Origin: Sulfurimonas sp.
Lineage (GTDB): Bacteria > Campylobacterota > Campylobacteria > Campylobacterales > Sulfurimonadaceae
Assembly (NCBI GenBank): GCA_021732045.1
Contig: JAKFWK010000002.1
Span: 558,001 to 622,000, forward strand
Direction: 5' to 3'
DNA: 64,000 nucleotides
A model generated the notes under the pieces. The model worked only from the letters and a program-made list of their open reading frames with translations. It did not search any database and was not told the origin of the DNA. The translations under genes were made by a program, and so were the position numbers. Of this stretch, positions 1 through 8,386 are shown one piece after another; positions within the stretch are counted from its first letter, which is position 1; the number at the start of each line of letters is the position of its first letter.

Positions 1-191
1 GTTATCGCGTAAATATTATTGGATTTACCTCAAAAGGTTCTGTTGATGAAAGCGGTATAAAAGTAGGACTTCAAGATATGGATAAGAGATTTTCCGTAGA
101 CGAAGATGGCTTAGTTTATAGAGTTGAATTTTATAAAAATAATGAATTTTGTGCGATGTCTAAAATTCATTTTAAAGGGGATCTTAAATAA
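1..191 (+). CDS. C-terminal end of an upstream gene (partial)
   Basis: An open frame enters from the left edge and ends at TAA 189-191, giving about 62 residues (YRVNIIGFTSKG... to ...HFKGDLK). The stop overlaps the next start as TAATG, so the two are translationally coupled. By position, first in view of an MSHA-like pilus operon, it could be the end of a pseudopilin or another pilus accessory protein. The visible residues carry no motif that decides this, so the function is unknown. Confidence 0.6.
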   Translation, partial: YRVNIIGFTSKGSVDESGIKVGLQDMDKRFSVDEDGLVYRVEFYKNNEFCAMSKIHFKGDLK

Positions 192-1744
192 TGAGTAAAA
201 AAGAACATCACTCTTTCTCCAATGTACTTTCTGTTAATCCGTATAAAAATTCATATGTATCAGCGGTAGCCAGTTTTTTAAATGAAATCAATCTACCACA
301 ATATAGTAATGAGCAATATGTAATATCTTATCTGAACACAAGTGGATTTATCAATAGTCATATATCGATTAGTAAGAACATTCCAACCGAAGACTTGTAT
401 GATGCTATAAACAATAAAGCATATGACGAACTAGGTCTAGATCAAGCAATAACTTATCAAATTCAATACATTGAAACATTTAATAATCTAGATGAAGACA
501 ATAGGGTTTATCAAATATTCATAGCAGATCCATTAAGTATTGAAGATACTTTTAGAGGCACTATTGAAAAAGTTAAATATATTGATTATATTATTCCATC
601 TCCACTGCTGTTTAAATCACTTTATGCAAAGGAGATTATTGAAGATATTGGGACACACTGTTTTGTATACTTTCAAGAAAATGACACTTCTATTACAATC
701 TACAGAGAAAAAGAATTTTTATACACAAAATCCATAAACTTCTCTTTCAGGCAGATGCATGAGAGATTTTGTGAACTATATGGCGAATTTGTAGAGTATG
801 ATGAATTTATTAGATTTTTAACATTTGAAGATTTAAAAACTACAAATAGTCCTTACAAATTAGACACACTTAGATTATATAAAGAGATATTTGCAAATAT
901 AAGCGATATTTTAACTTATGTTAAGAGAGCTCTAGATATTGATAAAATTGATATTATTTATATAGATTCTCAACTAGATAGTGAATCAAAACTAGATGAG
1001 ATAACCGAAGTAGAACTCGGGATAAAAAGTAAATATTTTAATTTTGACTATGGTTTTCAAAATTCCAATAAACATGTAGAGCATATACACTATTTAATGC
1101 ATCTTTATACAACTCTTGGGAAAGAAGATAGATATGAGTGTAATTTTACAACATATCACAGACCTCCAAAGTTTGCAAAGAGAGAGAGTGGAAAAGCCAT
1201 ACTTCTTGGTGCCGCTGCACTGTTTGTATCATTTTTATACCCTATTTCATACTGGACATTAACATATGCCCAGACTATGCAAGAAAAATTGTTGGAAAAT
1301 AAGTACAACGAGACACATAGAATTAAAACAACAACAGAAGCTATTATTAAAAGTATTGAGGCAGATAAAGAGAAAGTATTAACTATCTTAAAAAAAGAGC
1401 AAGAAGAGTATACTGAGAAAAAGAATACTTTAATTAAAATACATGATGTTAAAGTAAACTATCCGTCAAAAGCAGAACTAATATATATCCTATCAAAAGA
1501 TTTAGATAAATATAATGTTAAGCTCGAAACGCTAACATACGCAGAAGCCACAGTAGAAGGCAAAATAGCTTCAACAAAAGTATTAAGACTTGGTCTTGTA
1601 TCATCGAGCGACAAAAAAATAACAAGTCTGATAGAGTATTTAACTAAAACATATGATGGAAGATTTCATTTTTCTATTGAGAAAATATCATACGAAAATG
1701 AATCAAAATTATATTTTGGTGAGTTGAAAGTGAGCTTATTATGA
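191..1744 (+). CDS. MshI/GspL-like pilus assembly protein, PilM-PilN-like fusion
   Basis: This 517-residue protein has a long cytoplasmic N-terminal part (about 1-330), one transmembrane helix near residues 336-356 (ILLGAAALFVSFLYP), a charged coiled coil (about 357-420) and a periplasmic C-terminal domain. That layout matches GspL/MshI, in which an actin-like PilM part and a PilN-like part share one chain. Such proteins link the cytoplasmic assembly ATPase to the periplasmic alignment complex. The start overlaps the previous stop (TAATG) and the end overlaps the next gene (ATGA). Sequence-level similarity to PilM is weak by eye, so the role is inferred from topology and from the mshL-mshM-mshE-mshG context. 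Confidence 0.6.
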   Translation: MSKKEHHSFSNVLSVNPYKNSYVSAVASFLNEINLPQYSNEQYVISYLNTSGFINSHISISKNIPTEDLYDAINNKAYDELGLDQAITYQIQYIETFNNLDEDNRVYQIFIADPLSIEDTFRGTIEKVKYIDYIIPSPLLFKSLYAKEIIEDIGTHCFVYFQENDTSITIYREKEFLYTKSINFSFRQMHERFCELYGEFVEYDEFIRFLTFEDLKTTNSPYKLDTLRLYKEIFANISDILTYVKRALDIDKIDIIYIDSQLDSESKLDEITEVELGIKSKYFNFDYGFQNSNKHVEHIHYLMHLYTTLGKEDRYECNFTTYHRPPKFAKRESGKAILLGAAALFVSFLYPISYWTLTYAQTMQEKLLENKYNETHRIKTTTEAIIKSIEADKEKVLTILKKEQEEYTEKKNTLIKIHDVKVNYPSKAELIYILSKDLDKYNVKLETLTYAEATVEGKIASTKVLRLGLVSSSDKKITSLIEYLTKTYDGRFHFSIEKISYENESKLYFGELKVSLL

Positions 1745-2376
1745 ATTTCAAATTAATTACGGAAGAGTTTTTACAATCCATAGATACTTTTTTTAGATTA
1801 AAATCTCAAAAAGATGTAAAGATGATTTATATAATGATTGTCTTTATCTCAGCTGCTATTTCATATCCATTTTATGATTTGTCTCTTGATAAATTTAAAA
1901 TAATTAAAGAGAGAGTGGATACTCTAAGTGCAAAAATAGAAGTTGACAAAAATTATCTTCTTGTAAATACAGAAGCAAAAATAGCCATGTTAAAACAAGA
2001 AATAATAAAAGCAAAAGATGAGATTTTAATTACTAAAAACAACAATCAATATATTAAAGGCAAAATAGAAACTATTTCATCTTTAATATATGATGAGCGA
2101 ACATGGGGTGAGTATCTCCACTCAATTTCAATCAATGCAGTAAAACATAATGTCAAAATTGTTGCGATAAAAAATAAATATGTTGATAGCAATACATCTT
2201 TTGGTCATATACTGGATATAACAATAGATGCGACAGGAAAGCATTCAGATACACTAAACTTTATCAACTCACTAGAACAGAGTGAATTAGTTGTTGATTT
2301 ACATGATTTTAATATCTCCGCGGAAGATAAACTAAAATCAAGATTAGATATCTCAGTATGGGGGATTACATACTAA
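1741..2376 (+). CDS. PilO/MshJ-like inner-membrane alignment protein
   Basis: This 211-residue protein has a short cytoplasmic N-terminus, one membrane helix at about 28-45, a coiled coil at about 50-105 and a compact periplasmic domain (about 110-211). That is the PilO/GspM/MshJ topology. Such proteins pair with the PilN-like partner, here the preceding gene, to form the alignment complex between platform and secretin. ATGA overlap with the upstream gene and TAATG overlap with the downstream gene imply coupled translation. Recognition rests on topology and position; the sequence itself is divergent. Confidence 0.6.
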   Translation: MNFKLITEEFLQSIDTFFRLKSQKDVKMIYIMIVFISAAISYPFYDLSLDKFKIIKERVDTLSAKIEVDKNYLLVNTEAKIAMLKQEIIKAKDEILITKNNNQYIKGKIETISSLIYDERTWGEYLHSISINAVKHNVKIVAIKNKYVDSNTSFGHILDITIDATGKHSDTLNFINSLEQSELVVDLHDFNISAEDKLKSRLDISVWGITY

Positions 2377-2846
2377 TGAAAACAAAAACAATAACTTTTC
2401 TTCTACTATTTTTTATGAGCACTATTTTAGTAGCTACAGAGCTAGAGTGGGTTGATGAGCAAATTGAGGCAATAAAACCACCACGAAATGGCATTAAAAT
2501 AACAACCATGACTGACACTTTTGTATTTTTAGAAAAAAATAAAAAAGAAAAAAAAGAGGCTAGAAAAGGTCTTGCTTCATCTACCGTGGTTACAGTTATT
2601 CAAAAACCTGGACTACCATCAATATTAACAATAAAAGAGAGTGTTAAGAAGAGAGATTATCAACTTATTGCTGTTATGAACAAATCAGCTTTGATTGATG
2701 AGAGATGGTATAAAAAGGGCGAGAAAATTGATGGCTATATGGTAGTGGATATTGATAAAAATTCAGTGACACTAAAAGATGGAGGCAAAGAGATTATTTT
2801 ATCTACAAGCAGCCAAAAACAAACTCTAAAATTTAAAAATAAGTAG
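2376..2846 (+). CDS. MshK/PilP-like periplasmic pilus protein
   Basis: I place the start at ATG 2376, which overlaps the previous stop (TAATG) and gives MKTKTITFLLLFFMSTILVA, a clean signal peptide. A start at 2358 would add six residues and overlap the upstream gene by 19 bases. The mature protein is about 135 residues, with a lysine-rich stretch in the middle. Its C-terminal segment (LIDERWYKKGEKIDGYMVV... then SVTLKDGG) has the small beta-domain pattern seen in GspC/PilP/MshK proteins, which bind the secretin. It lies directly before the secretin gene, as mshK does. Confidence 0.6.
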   Translation: MKTKTITFLLLFFMSTILVATELEWVDEQIEAIKPPRNGIKITTMTDTFVFLEKNKKEKKEARKGLASSTVVTVIQKPGLPSILTIKESVKKRDYQLIAVMNKSALIDERWYKKGEKIDGYMVVDIDKNSVTLKDGGKEIILSTSSQKQTLKFKNK

Positions 2847-2855
2847 GATACATTC

Positions 2856-4460
2856 ATGAAACTTATAAAAATATCACTATGTACAGCTCTTTTGGCTTCA
2901 CTACTCTCCAGTAGTATTATGGCCGATTGTTCATATGAACTATTCAGCATTAGCTCCACAAAAAATACGAAGATTATAGATTTTGTAGAGCAATTAAGCG
3001 ATGAGTGTGGATTTAGCATTATTGTAACTGATCCAAAAGCCCAAGAGTTTTTAGAGACAAAACTAAATAAAACAAATTTAAACAATCTTACAATAGATGA
3101 AGTCCTAAATATTGTCTTAAAAGAGAATAATTTGTCGTATACGATTGAAAACAATATATTGAAAATCTCTTATCTAACGACAAAGCTGTTTAGTATTGAT
3201 TATATCTTATCACAAAGAAAAAGCACTGGAGCCACAGATGTAACTCTTTCTTCTGAGGGCGCTGGTGGCACTACTGGCACTACTGGGGCTGGTGGCACTA
3301 CTGGCGCTACTGCCGGTGGCAACACTGGCACTGGTATCAATCGAGCAAAAAGTGGAAAGTCGGGCATAAAAATAGAGTCTGTAGATGAAGTTCATTTTTG
3401 GAAAGAGTTAGACTTAGAGTTTCAAAAAATCTTAAATAGACCTCAAGATATGTATCTAGCTGAAGCCCCAGTTATCAACAAAAACGCTGGAATCATAACA
3501 GTAACTGCAACATCTAAGCAGATAGAGAGATTTGAGAAATACTTAAAAGCTCTTCAGGATAAAGTAAAGCTAGAAGTACTTATAGATGTTCAGCTACTCT
3601 CTGTTACGCTAAGCGATGGTAAAACAACAGGGGTTGACTGGAGCCAACTTTTTGCGCTCGAAAATATAAATGTTAGTGTTGATAAAATATTTGCTAAAAA
3701 TGTAAGTGAATTTAAAGATGGAAGAATCACAACTGGAACATATGGTGGTAGTAGTGATAATGCGCATCTTATCAACATTAACGCAAAAGGCACTTTGAAT
3801 GAAGTTATTAAATTTTTAAAGACACAGGGTGAAGTAAACTCTATCTCAAATCCAAAAGTCTTAACACTTAACAACCAACCAGCTATAATATCAGCAGGAA
3901 CCGAGTTCTTTTATAAAATACAAAGCTCAAGCACACTTGCTGGTGGAACGACAGGAACCACGAGTCAAGAAGATCAAGTTTTATCTGTTTTTGCTGGTGT
4001 TCTTCTAGATATAACACCAGAGATATCTGATGATAAAACAATAACACTAAAAATAAATCCATCATTATCAGAAACAGCTTCAGACATGACTCTTGTTGCT
4101 GGTGCAGAAAGAACTATGCCGCCTGACTTAAGACGAAGACAACTCTCATCTGTTGTTACAGTAAAAGATGGAAATAGAATTATTCTTGGTGGACTAATCA
4201 ATACAAGCTACACAAATAATGTTATCAAGGTACCAATACTTGGCGATATTCCAATAATCAACTCTCTTTTTAAATATGAGAATAAACAAAAAGTTGTTCA
4301 AGAACTTATAATAGTAATAGAGCCTCATATCATAAACAGAGATAAGTCAAATCTTTCACTAGAGAGCTTAGGATATCAAAACTTCTCAGAAAAGATATTA
4401 AAAAGCGCGAAAGAAGCGACTGTTAGTCTAACAAGTGACTCGAATGACTCAAAAGAGTAA
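2856..4460 (+). CDS. mshL: MSHA-type pilus secretin MshL
   Basis: This 534-residue outer-membrane secretin would form the channel through which the pilus or secreted product passes. It has a signal peptide (about 1-23) and an N-terminal secretin/TonB short N-terminal domain (about 25-110). A Gly/Thr-rich linker follows (about 125-160), then an N1-like domain and a C-terminal secretin beta domain. The signature VPILGDIPIINSLF is followed by QELIIVIEPHII near the end. The length suits MshL/PilQ-type proteins. It sits between the MshK-like and MshM-like genes, 9 bases after the former. The tandem Gly-Thr repeats in the linker are listed separately. Confidence 0.9.
   Translation: MKLIKISLCTALLASLLSSSIMADCSYELFSISSTKNTKIIDFVEQLSDECGFSIIVTDPKAQEFLETKLNKTNLNNLTIDEVLNIVLKENNLSYTIENNILKISYLTTKLFSIDYILSQRKSTGATDVTLSSEGAGGTTGTTGAGGTTGATAGGNTGTGINRAKSGKSGIKIESVDEVHFWKELDLEFQKILNRPQDMYLAEAPVINKNAGIITVTATSKQIERFEKYLKALQDKVKLEVLIDVQLLSVTLSDGKTTGVDWSQLFALENINVSVDKIFAKNVSEFKDGRITTGTYGGSSDNAHLININAKGTLNEVIKFLKTQGEVNSISNPKVLTLNNQPAIISAGTEFFYKIQSSSTLAGGTTGTTSQEDQVLSVFAGVLLDITPEISDDKTITLKINPSLSETASDMTLVAGAERTMPPDLRRRQLSSVVTVKDGNRIILGGLINTSYTNNVIKVPILGDIPIINSLFKYENKQKVVQELIIVIEPHIINRDKSNLSLESLGYQNFSEKILKSAKEATVSLTSDSNDSKE
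3262..3335 (+). repeat. Imperfect tandem repeats coding the secretin Gly-Thr linker
   Basis: Three decaying copies of a unit beginning GGTGGCACTACTGGC start at 3264, 3291 and 3315. They code for runs of Gly, Thr and Ala in MshL. All unit lengths (27, 24 and 18 bases) are multiples of three, so copy-number changes would lengthen or shorten the linker without shifting the frame. The G+C content is much higher than the flanks. Confidence 0.75.
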
Positions 4461-4462
4461 AT

Positions 4463-5278
4463 TTGAGAACTGATATCTTTGAAAACTCTAAAAATGTTTT
4501 TTTGGATGCTGTAAACAGTAAAGATTTTATAAAGCTTGAAAGAGTCTCTATTATCTATCAATCTTTTAAAGAGTCTTTAAAAAAACCAATAAAAATGATA
4601 ATGCTCTATGGAAAGCCTGGAGCAGGCAAGAGCATGTTGCTATCAAAACTCTACAATGACATCAAAGAGTCTCAAAAAATATATCTCTACAAAACTCCCA
4701 TACTAGATGAAAGTGAGTTTTTTAAAACAATAGCTCAAGATTTGTATGATATGAAATATAATAATGAGCTAAATTTTACTCAATTTATGAAGGTGGTAGA
4801 AAATAGTGAACAAAAAGAGGTCACTATTCCCATTATAATGCTAGATGAAGCACAGCTTTACTCTACGGCACTTATGGAAAAAATAAGACTCCTATCAGAT
4901 ACAAGAAAAGTAAAATTTGTAATTGCTCTTCATAAAACAGAAAAAGAGGATTTGATAGCTAAAGAGCATTTTCAAACCAGAATATGGGAAAATATAAGAC
5001 TGGATAATGCATCCGCAAGTGAACTACAGCTATATATTCAAAAAAAACTTATGTTGGCAAACAATCTAGATACAGCAACAATGTTTACACAAAAAGCGGT
5101 AAATTTAATATATAAATTTACTGATGGTAACTACAGAGAGACGAATAAATTAATTTTTACAATATTTGAAATATATACTTATTATGCGAGTAACGATCCA
5201 TCAAGAATTAATTCAAAAGAGATATCTAAAAAAATTATTGAGATGTCAGCTATTCACACTGGATTATTAAATGCTTAA
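4463..5278 (+). CDS. mshM: AAA ATPase, MshM/ExeA-like
   Basis: This 271-residue AAA ATPase of the ExeA/GspA/MshM type is thought to remodel peptidoglycan or help secretin assembly. Walker A is at about 50-57 (GKPGAGKS) and Walker B at about 125-130 (IIMLDEAQ). A sensor region and a C-terminal helical lid follow. The start is TTG at 4463, two bases after the secretin stop with AAAAGAG upstream; the first in-frame ATG would fall just before Walker A and remove the N-terminal helices. MshM normally follows MshL, as here. The end overlaps the next gene by 8 bases. Confidence 0.85.
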   Translation: MRTDIFENSKNVFLDAVNSKDFIKLERVSIIYQSFKESLKKPIKMIMLYGKPGAGKSMLLSKLYNDIKESQKIYLYKTPILDESEFFKTIAQDLYDMKYNNELNFTQFMKVVENSEQKEVTIPIIMLDEAQLYSTALMEKIRLLSDTRKVKFVIALHKTEKEDLIAKEHFQTRIWENIRLDNASASELQLYIQKKLMLANNLDTATMFTQKAVNLIYKFTDGNYRETNKLIFTIFEIYTYYASNDPSRINSKEISKKIIEMSAIHTGLLNA

Positions 5279-6107
5279 CATAAATGATTTAGAAAATAGA
5301 CATAAAAAATATAAACTAAAATTATATGTACCTTATATAGTTATTTTTATTTTAGTTATTTTTATTTTATTGCTTGCGTATTTTACAATGACTAATATAT
5401 ACAACAGCGCGCAAGCAGATAAAATATATGCCGAGCAAAACAAAACAGTAAGTAAAAATAGCCAAGGAAATAGTACCAATGTCTCAACGGTTATTTCAGC
5501 AACCACTACAGAAGATAATGCAAGTGATAAAAATAGAAGCGACAAAGAAGGGCAAATCAATGAAATCTCTTCAGACAATAAAATAATTTTTACTCCTTCT
5601 CTTGAATTTATGAAAAATATAAAACTAAGTTCGTCTAAGAGTAGTATTATAGACTCTCAAATTACGCACGACAAAATATCATTGGTCACTCCCGCGATTG
5701 CTCCAGTAAAAAAAGAAGAAATTATAGTAGATATCGCTCCGGCACAAAAAAAACAAACTACAAAAATTGAAAATAAAGCTTCCGAAAAAATAACAATAAA
5801 TAAAGAAAATAGTGATATACAAGATGTAATAAAAAGGTTCAATGTAAATAAAAATCCAGCTTTAAGTTTGTTTATTGCAAAAAAATATTATCAACTTGCC
5901 GAATATGAACATTCATACAACTATGCACTCACCACAAATGGCATTGATAGTAATATTGACGAGAGCTGGATTATCTTTGCTAAATCACTAGTTAAATTAA
6001 ATCAAAGAGACAAGGCAATTCAAACGCTAGAGCAGTATGTGTCATCCACAAAATCGCAAAATGCAAAAATATTCTTAGATGATCTTAAATCAGGAAAATT
6101 CAAATGA
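5271..6107 (+). CDS. MshN-like membrane-anchored TPR protein
   Basis: This 278-residue protein has a short cytoplasmic N-terminus and one membrane helix near 22-42 (VIFILVIFILLLAYF). A long low-complexity Ser/Thr/Asn/Lys linker follows (about 45-185). The C-terminal domain has two or so TPR-like helical pairs (AEYEHSYNYALTTNG, AIQTLEQYV). This matches MshN, the TPR protein that follows MshM in MSHA operons and is thought to aid pilus or secretin assembly. It overlaps both neighbours, so it is a middle member of the operon. The linker is poorly conserved, so the assignment depends on order and architecture. Confidence 0.6.
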   Translation: MLNINDLENRHKKYKLKLYVPYIVIFILVIFILLLAYFTMTNIYNSAQADKIYAEQNKTVSKNSQGNSTNVSTVISATTTEDNASDKNRSDKEGQINEISSDNKIIFTPSLEFMKNIKLSSSKSSIIDSQITHDKISLVTPAIAPVKKEEIIVDIAPAQKKQTTKIENKASEKITINKENSDIQDVIKRFNVNKNPALSLFIAKKYYQLAEYEHSYNYALTTNGIDSNIDESWIIFAKSLVKLNQRDKAIQTLEQYVSSTKSQNAKIFLDDLKSGKFK

Positions 6108-6646
6108 AAATATTTATAATTTTATTAATTATAATTAACTCTTATGCATATAATATCAAAAAAAATATGTTGAATCTTTATGAAAATAGAAAATTTAAAG
6201 AAGTTTGTAATATTGGATTTAATAATTTTAATTCAAATGTAAATGATGAAGAGTACATATCCTTGTATGCATTCGCATGCCTAAATGTTGATTATATCGA
6301 TCGACTTCCAATAGCCATTACAGCCCTCAGAGCCTCAAAAGAGTCACGCTCCAATGCCTCATATTTCTCTATTATCTATATGCAAAAAAAACTTTTATAT
6401 CACGCATTGCTTGATAACTATAATCTGAAGTCACTAAATCTGCCAACTACAGACCATGTGTTGTCTAAAGTTTTTGATCTATATGTTAAACTAGACAACA
6501 ACAAGCAACAATACTATCTTCTAAAAGATGATAAAGACAATAGAGTTAGCTACAAGCTATACACCATAAAAGATAAATATCTTGATAAAATAGTGATTGA
6601 AGAGTTATATGATTCTACAACAATAGCTCAACATATATACTGGTAG
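6104..6646 (+). CDS. Exported protein of unknown function in pilus operon
   Basis: This 180-residue protein begins MKIFIILLIIINSYA, a short signal peptide, so it is probably periplasmic. The rest is helical, with spaced Tyr/Leu pairs (FKEVCNIGF, EEYISLYAFACL, SYFSIIYMQKK). That suggests a small helical-repeat protein, but I recognise no family. It starts with an ATGA overlap on the MshN-like gene and ends six bases before mshE, so it is co-transcribed with the pilus genes. It may be a lineage-specific accessory subunit. Confidence 0.55.
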   Translation: MKIFIILLIIINSYAYNIKKNMLNLYENRKFKEVCNIGFNNFNSNVNDEEYISLYAFACLNVDYIDRLPIAITALRASKESRSNASYFSIIYMQKKLLYHALLDNYNLKSLNLPTTDHVLSKVFDLYVKLDNNKQQYYLLKDDKDNRVSYKLYTIKDKYLDKIVIEELYDSTTIAQHIYW

Positions 6647-6652
6647 GAAAAT

Positions 6653-8386
6653 ATGGATAGAATTATTTCAGACTTACTAGCAAATGGCTCGATAATGAAG
6701 AGTCAGGTTGATAGATTAGTTGCCAAAGGATTAGATAACAACTTAATTCTAAGAGACATTACCATTTCTGGTTTCATGACTATGGATAGACTTATTAGGT
6801 TTATTGTTGAGAAAATTTTAAATGGTGAATACAACTTATCCATAATTGATAATTATGATTATATACATGAAAAAGATGTATTGATTAAGCTAGCTCACGA
6901 ACAAAATCGCCCATTTTTAGACTTAGACTCCATAGATATGGACTATAGATTAACCGCCAATATCTCATTGGCTCAGCTCAAAAAATATAATGTCTTTCCA
7001 ATATCTGAAAATGATTTAAACATAGTTATTGCTTTTAGTGACCCATTAGATTTAGAAGCACAAGACGCAGTACAAAGACTATTTCCAAGAAAACCTATAA
7101 AAATAGCAGTTGCAACAAAAAAACAGATAGCAGCTTATCTATTTAAGTTAGAACTAAAAGATAGTGTAAAGGGCTTAGTTAAAAAGATAAGGGATGAACT
7201 AAACTCTATAAGCTCGATTGAACAGCAGCAAGAAGCATCTTCTATACTTCTTCTTATTGATGTTATATTAAATGCCTGCATAAAAGGTCGAGCTAGTGAT
7301 ATTCATATTGAGCCAACTGAAAAAAACTGTGTAGTTAGGGCGAGAATAGATGGGAGATTGGCTGAAATCTTTATATTTGAAAAAGATATTTATCCACCAC
7401 TTGCCTCAAGATTAAAACTATTAGCAAATCTTGATATTGCAGAAAAAAGAAAGCAACAAGATGGAAGATTTTCAACAATGGTTGGAAATAGAGAGTATGA
7501 TTTTCGTATCTCTACTCTCCCGACAATATATGGAGAGTCTATAGTTAACAGGGTTCTTGATAAAGAAAAGGCATTGGTGCAACTAGAAGATGCAGGAATG
7601 GATACCGCAAGCTATCAAAAACTACTAAAAGCTCTTCATGTTCCATATGGGATTATACTAGTAACTGGTCCAACAGGAAGTGGTAAGACAACCACACTCT
7701 ATGGCGCATTAAACGAACTAAGAAATGTTGAAGACAAAGTAATTACAGTTGAGGATCCAGTAGAATACCGAATGAATCTAATTCAACAAGTTCAAGTTAA
7801 CCCAAAGGTGGGTCTAAGTTTTGCTGATGCACTAAGATCTATTTTAAGACAAGATCCAGATAAAATTATGATTGGAGAGATTCGAGATAAAGAGACACTG
7901 GAAATTGCAGTAAAAGCCGCGCTTACTGGACATATGGTAATTTCAACTCTTCATACAAATGATTCAATTAGCGCTATTACTCGTATGGTTGATATGGGTA
8001 TACCACACTACCTTATAAGTGGGGCGCTTGTTGCAATTCAGGCACAAAGACTTGTAAGAAAAATATGCAAAAACTGTAAAACTGAAGAGAGAATATCAGC
8101 TACAACACTCGAGGAATTACATCACATGTTACCAGAAAATAGCAGATTTTATGTTGGAAAAGGGTGCAGAGAGTGTAATGAAACTGGATACATGGGAAGA
8201 GAGATGATCTGTGAAGTTCTTGTAATTACTGACGATTTAAGATCACTAATTGCAAAAGGTGCGTCGATGGAAGCTCTGCGTGCACAAGCAAACAAAGATG
8301 GCTTTGTTGGCTTACTTGACAACGGAATAGACAAGGCTCTTGCTGGAGTAACTAGCTTAGAAGAAATTTTAAAGGTGGCAAAATAA
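6653..8386 (+). CDS. mshE: Pilus/type II secretion assembly ATPase (GspE/MshE/PilB)
   Basis: This 577-residue cytoplasmic hexameric ATPase drives pilin polymerisation at the inner membrane. The N-terminal MshEN/T2SSE_N domain covers about 1-170; this region of MshE-type proteins often binds cyclic di-GMP. The motor domain has Walker A GPTGSGKT (about 339-346), the Asp box and Walker B near IMIGEIRD, and the His box GHMVISTLHTND. A zinc tetracysteine motif is present, with CxxC pairs near 472-475 and 505-508. A ribosome site AGGAA precedes ATG. The stop overlaps mshG as TAATG. All catalytic boxes look intact. Confidence 0.93.
   Translation: MDRIISDLLANGSIMKSQVDRLVAKGLDNNLILRDITISGFMTMDRLIRFIVEKILNGEYNLSIIDNYDYIHEKDVLIKLAHEQNRPFLDLDSIDMDYRLTANISLAQLKKYNVFPISENDLNIVIAFSDPLDLEAQDAVQRLFPRKPIKIAVATKKQIAAYLFKLELKDSVKGLVKKIRDELNSISSIEQQQEASSILLLIDVILNACIKGRASDIHIEPTEKNCVVRARIDGRLAEIFIFEKDIYPPLASRLKLLANLDIAEKRKQQDGRFSTMVGNREYDFRISTLPTIYGESIVNRVLDKEKALVQLEDAGMDTASYQKLLKALHVPYGIILVTGPTGSGKTTTLYGALNELRNVEDKVITVEDPVEYRMNLIQQVQVNPKVGLSFADALRSILRQDPDKIMIGEIRDKETLEIAVKAALTGHMVISTLHTNDSISAITRMVDMGIPHYLISGALVAIQAQRLVRKICKNCKTEERISATTLEELHHMLPENSRFYVGKGCRECNETGYMGREMICEVLVITDDLRSLIAKGASMEALRAQANKDGFVGLLDNGIDKALAGVTSLEEILKVAK

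Noticed and set aside
2735..3154. A 139-residue minus-strand frame over the MshK-like and mshL genes
   Set aside because: Ser/Phe-rich shadow on the strand opposite two supported genes.
3262..3335. Secretin repeats as a phase-variable on/off switch
   Set aside because: All units are multiples of three, so changes in copy number cannot shift the frame; only linker length could vary.
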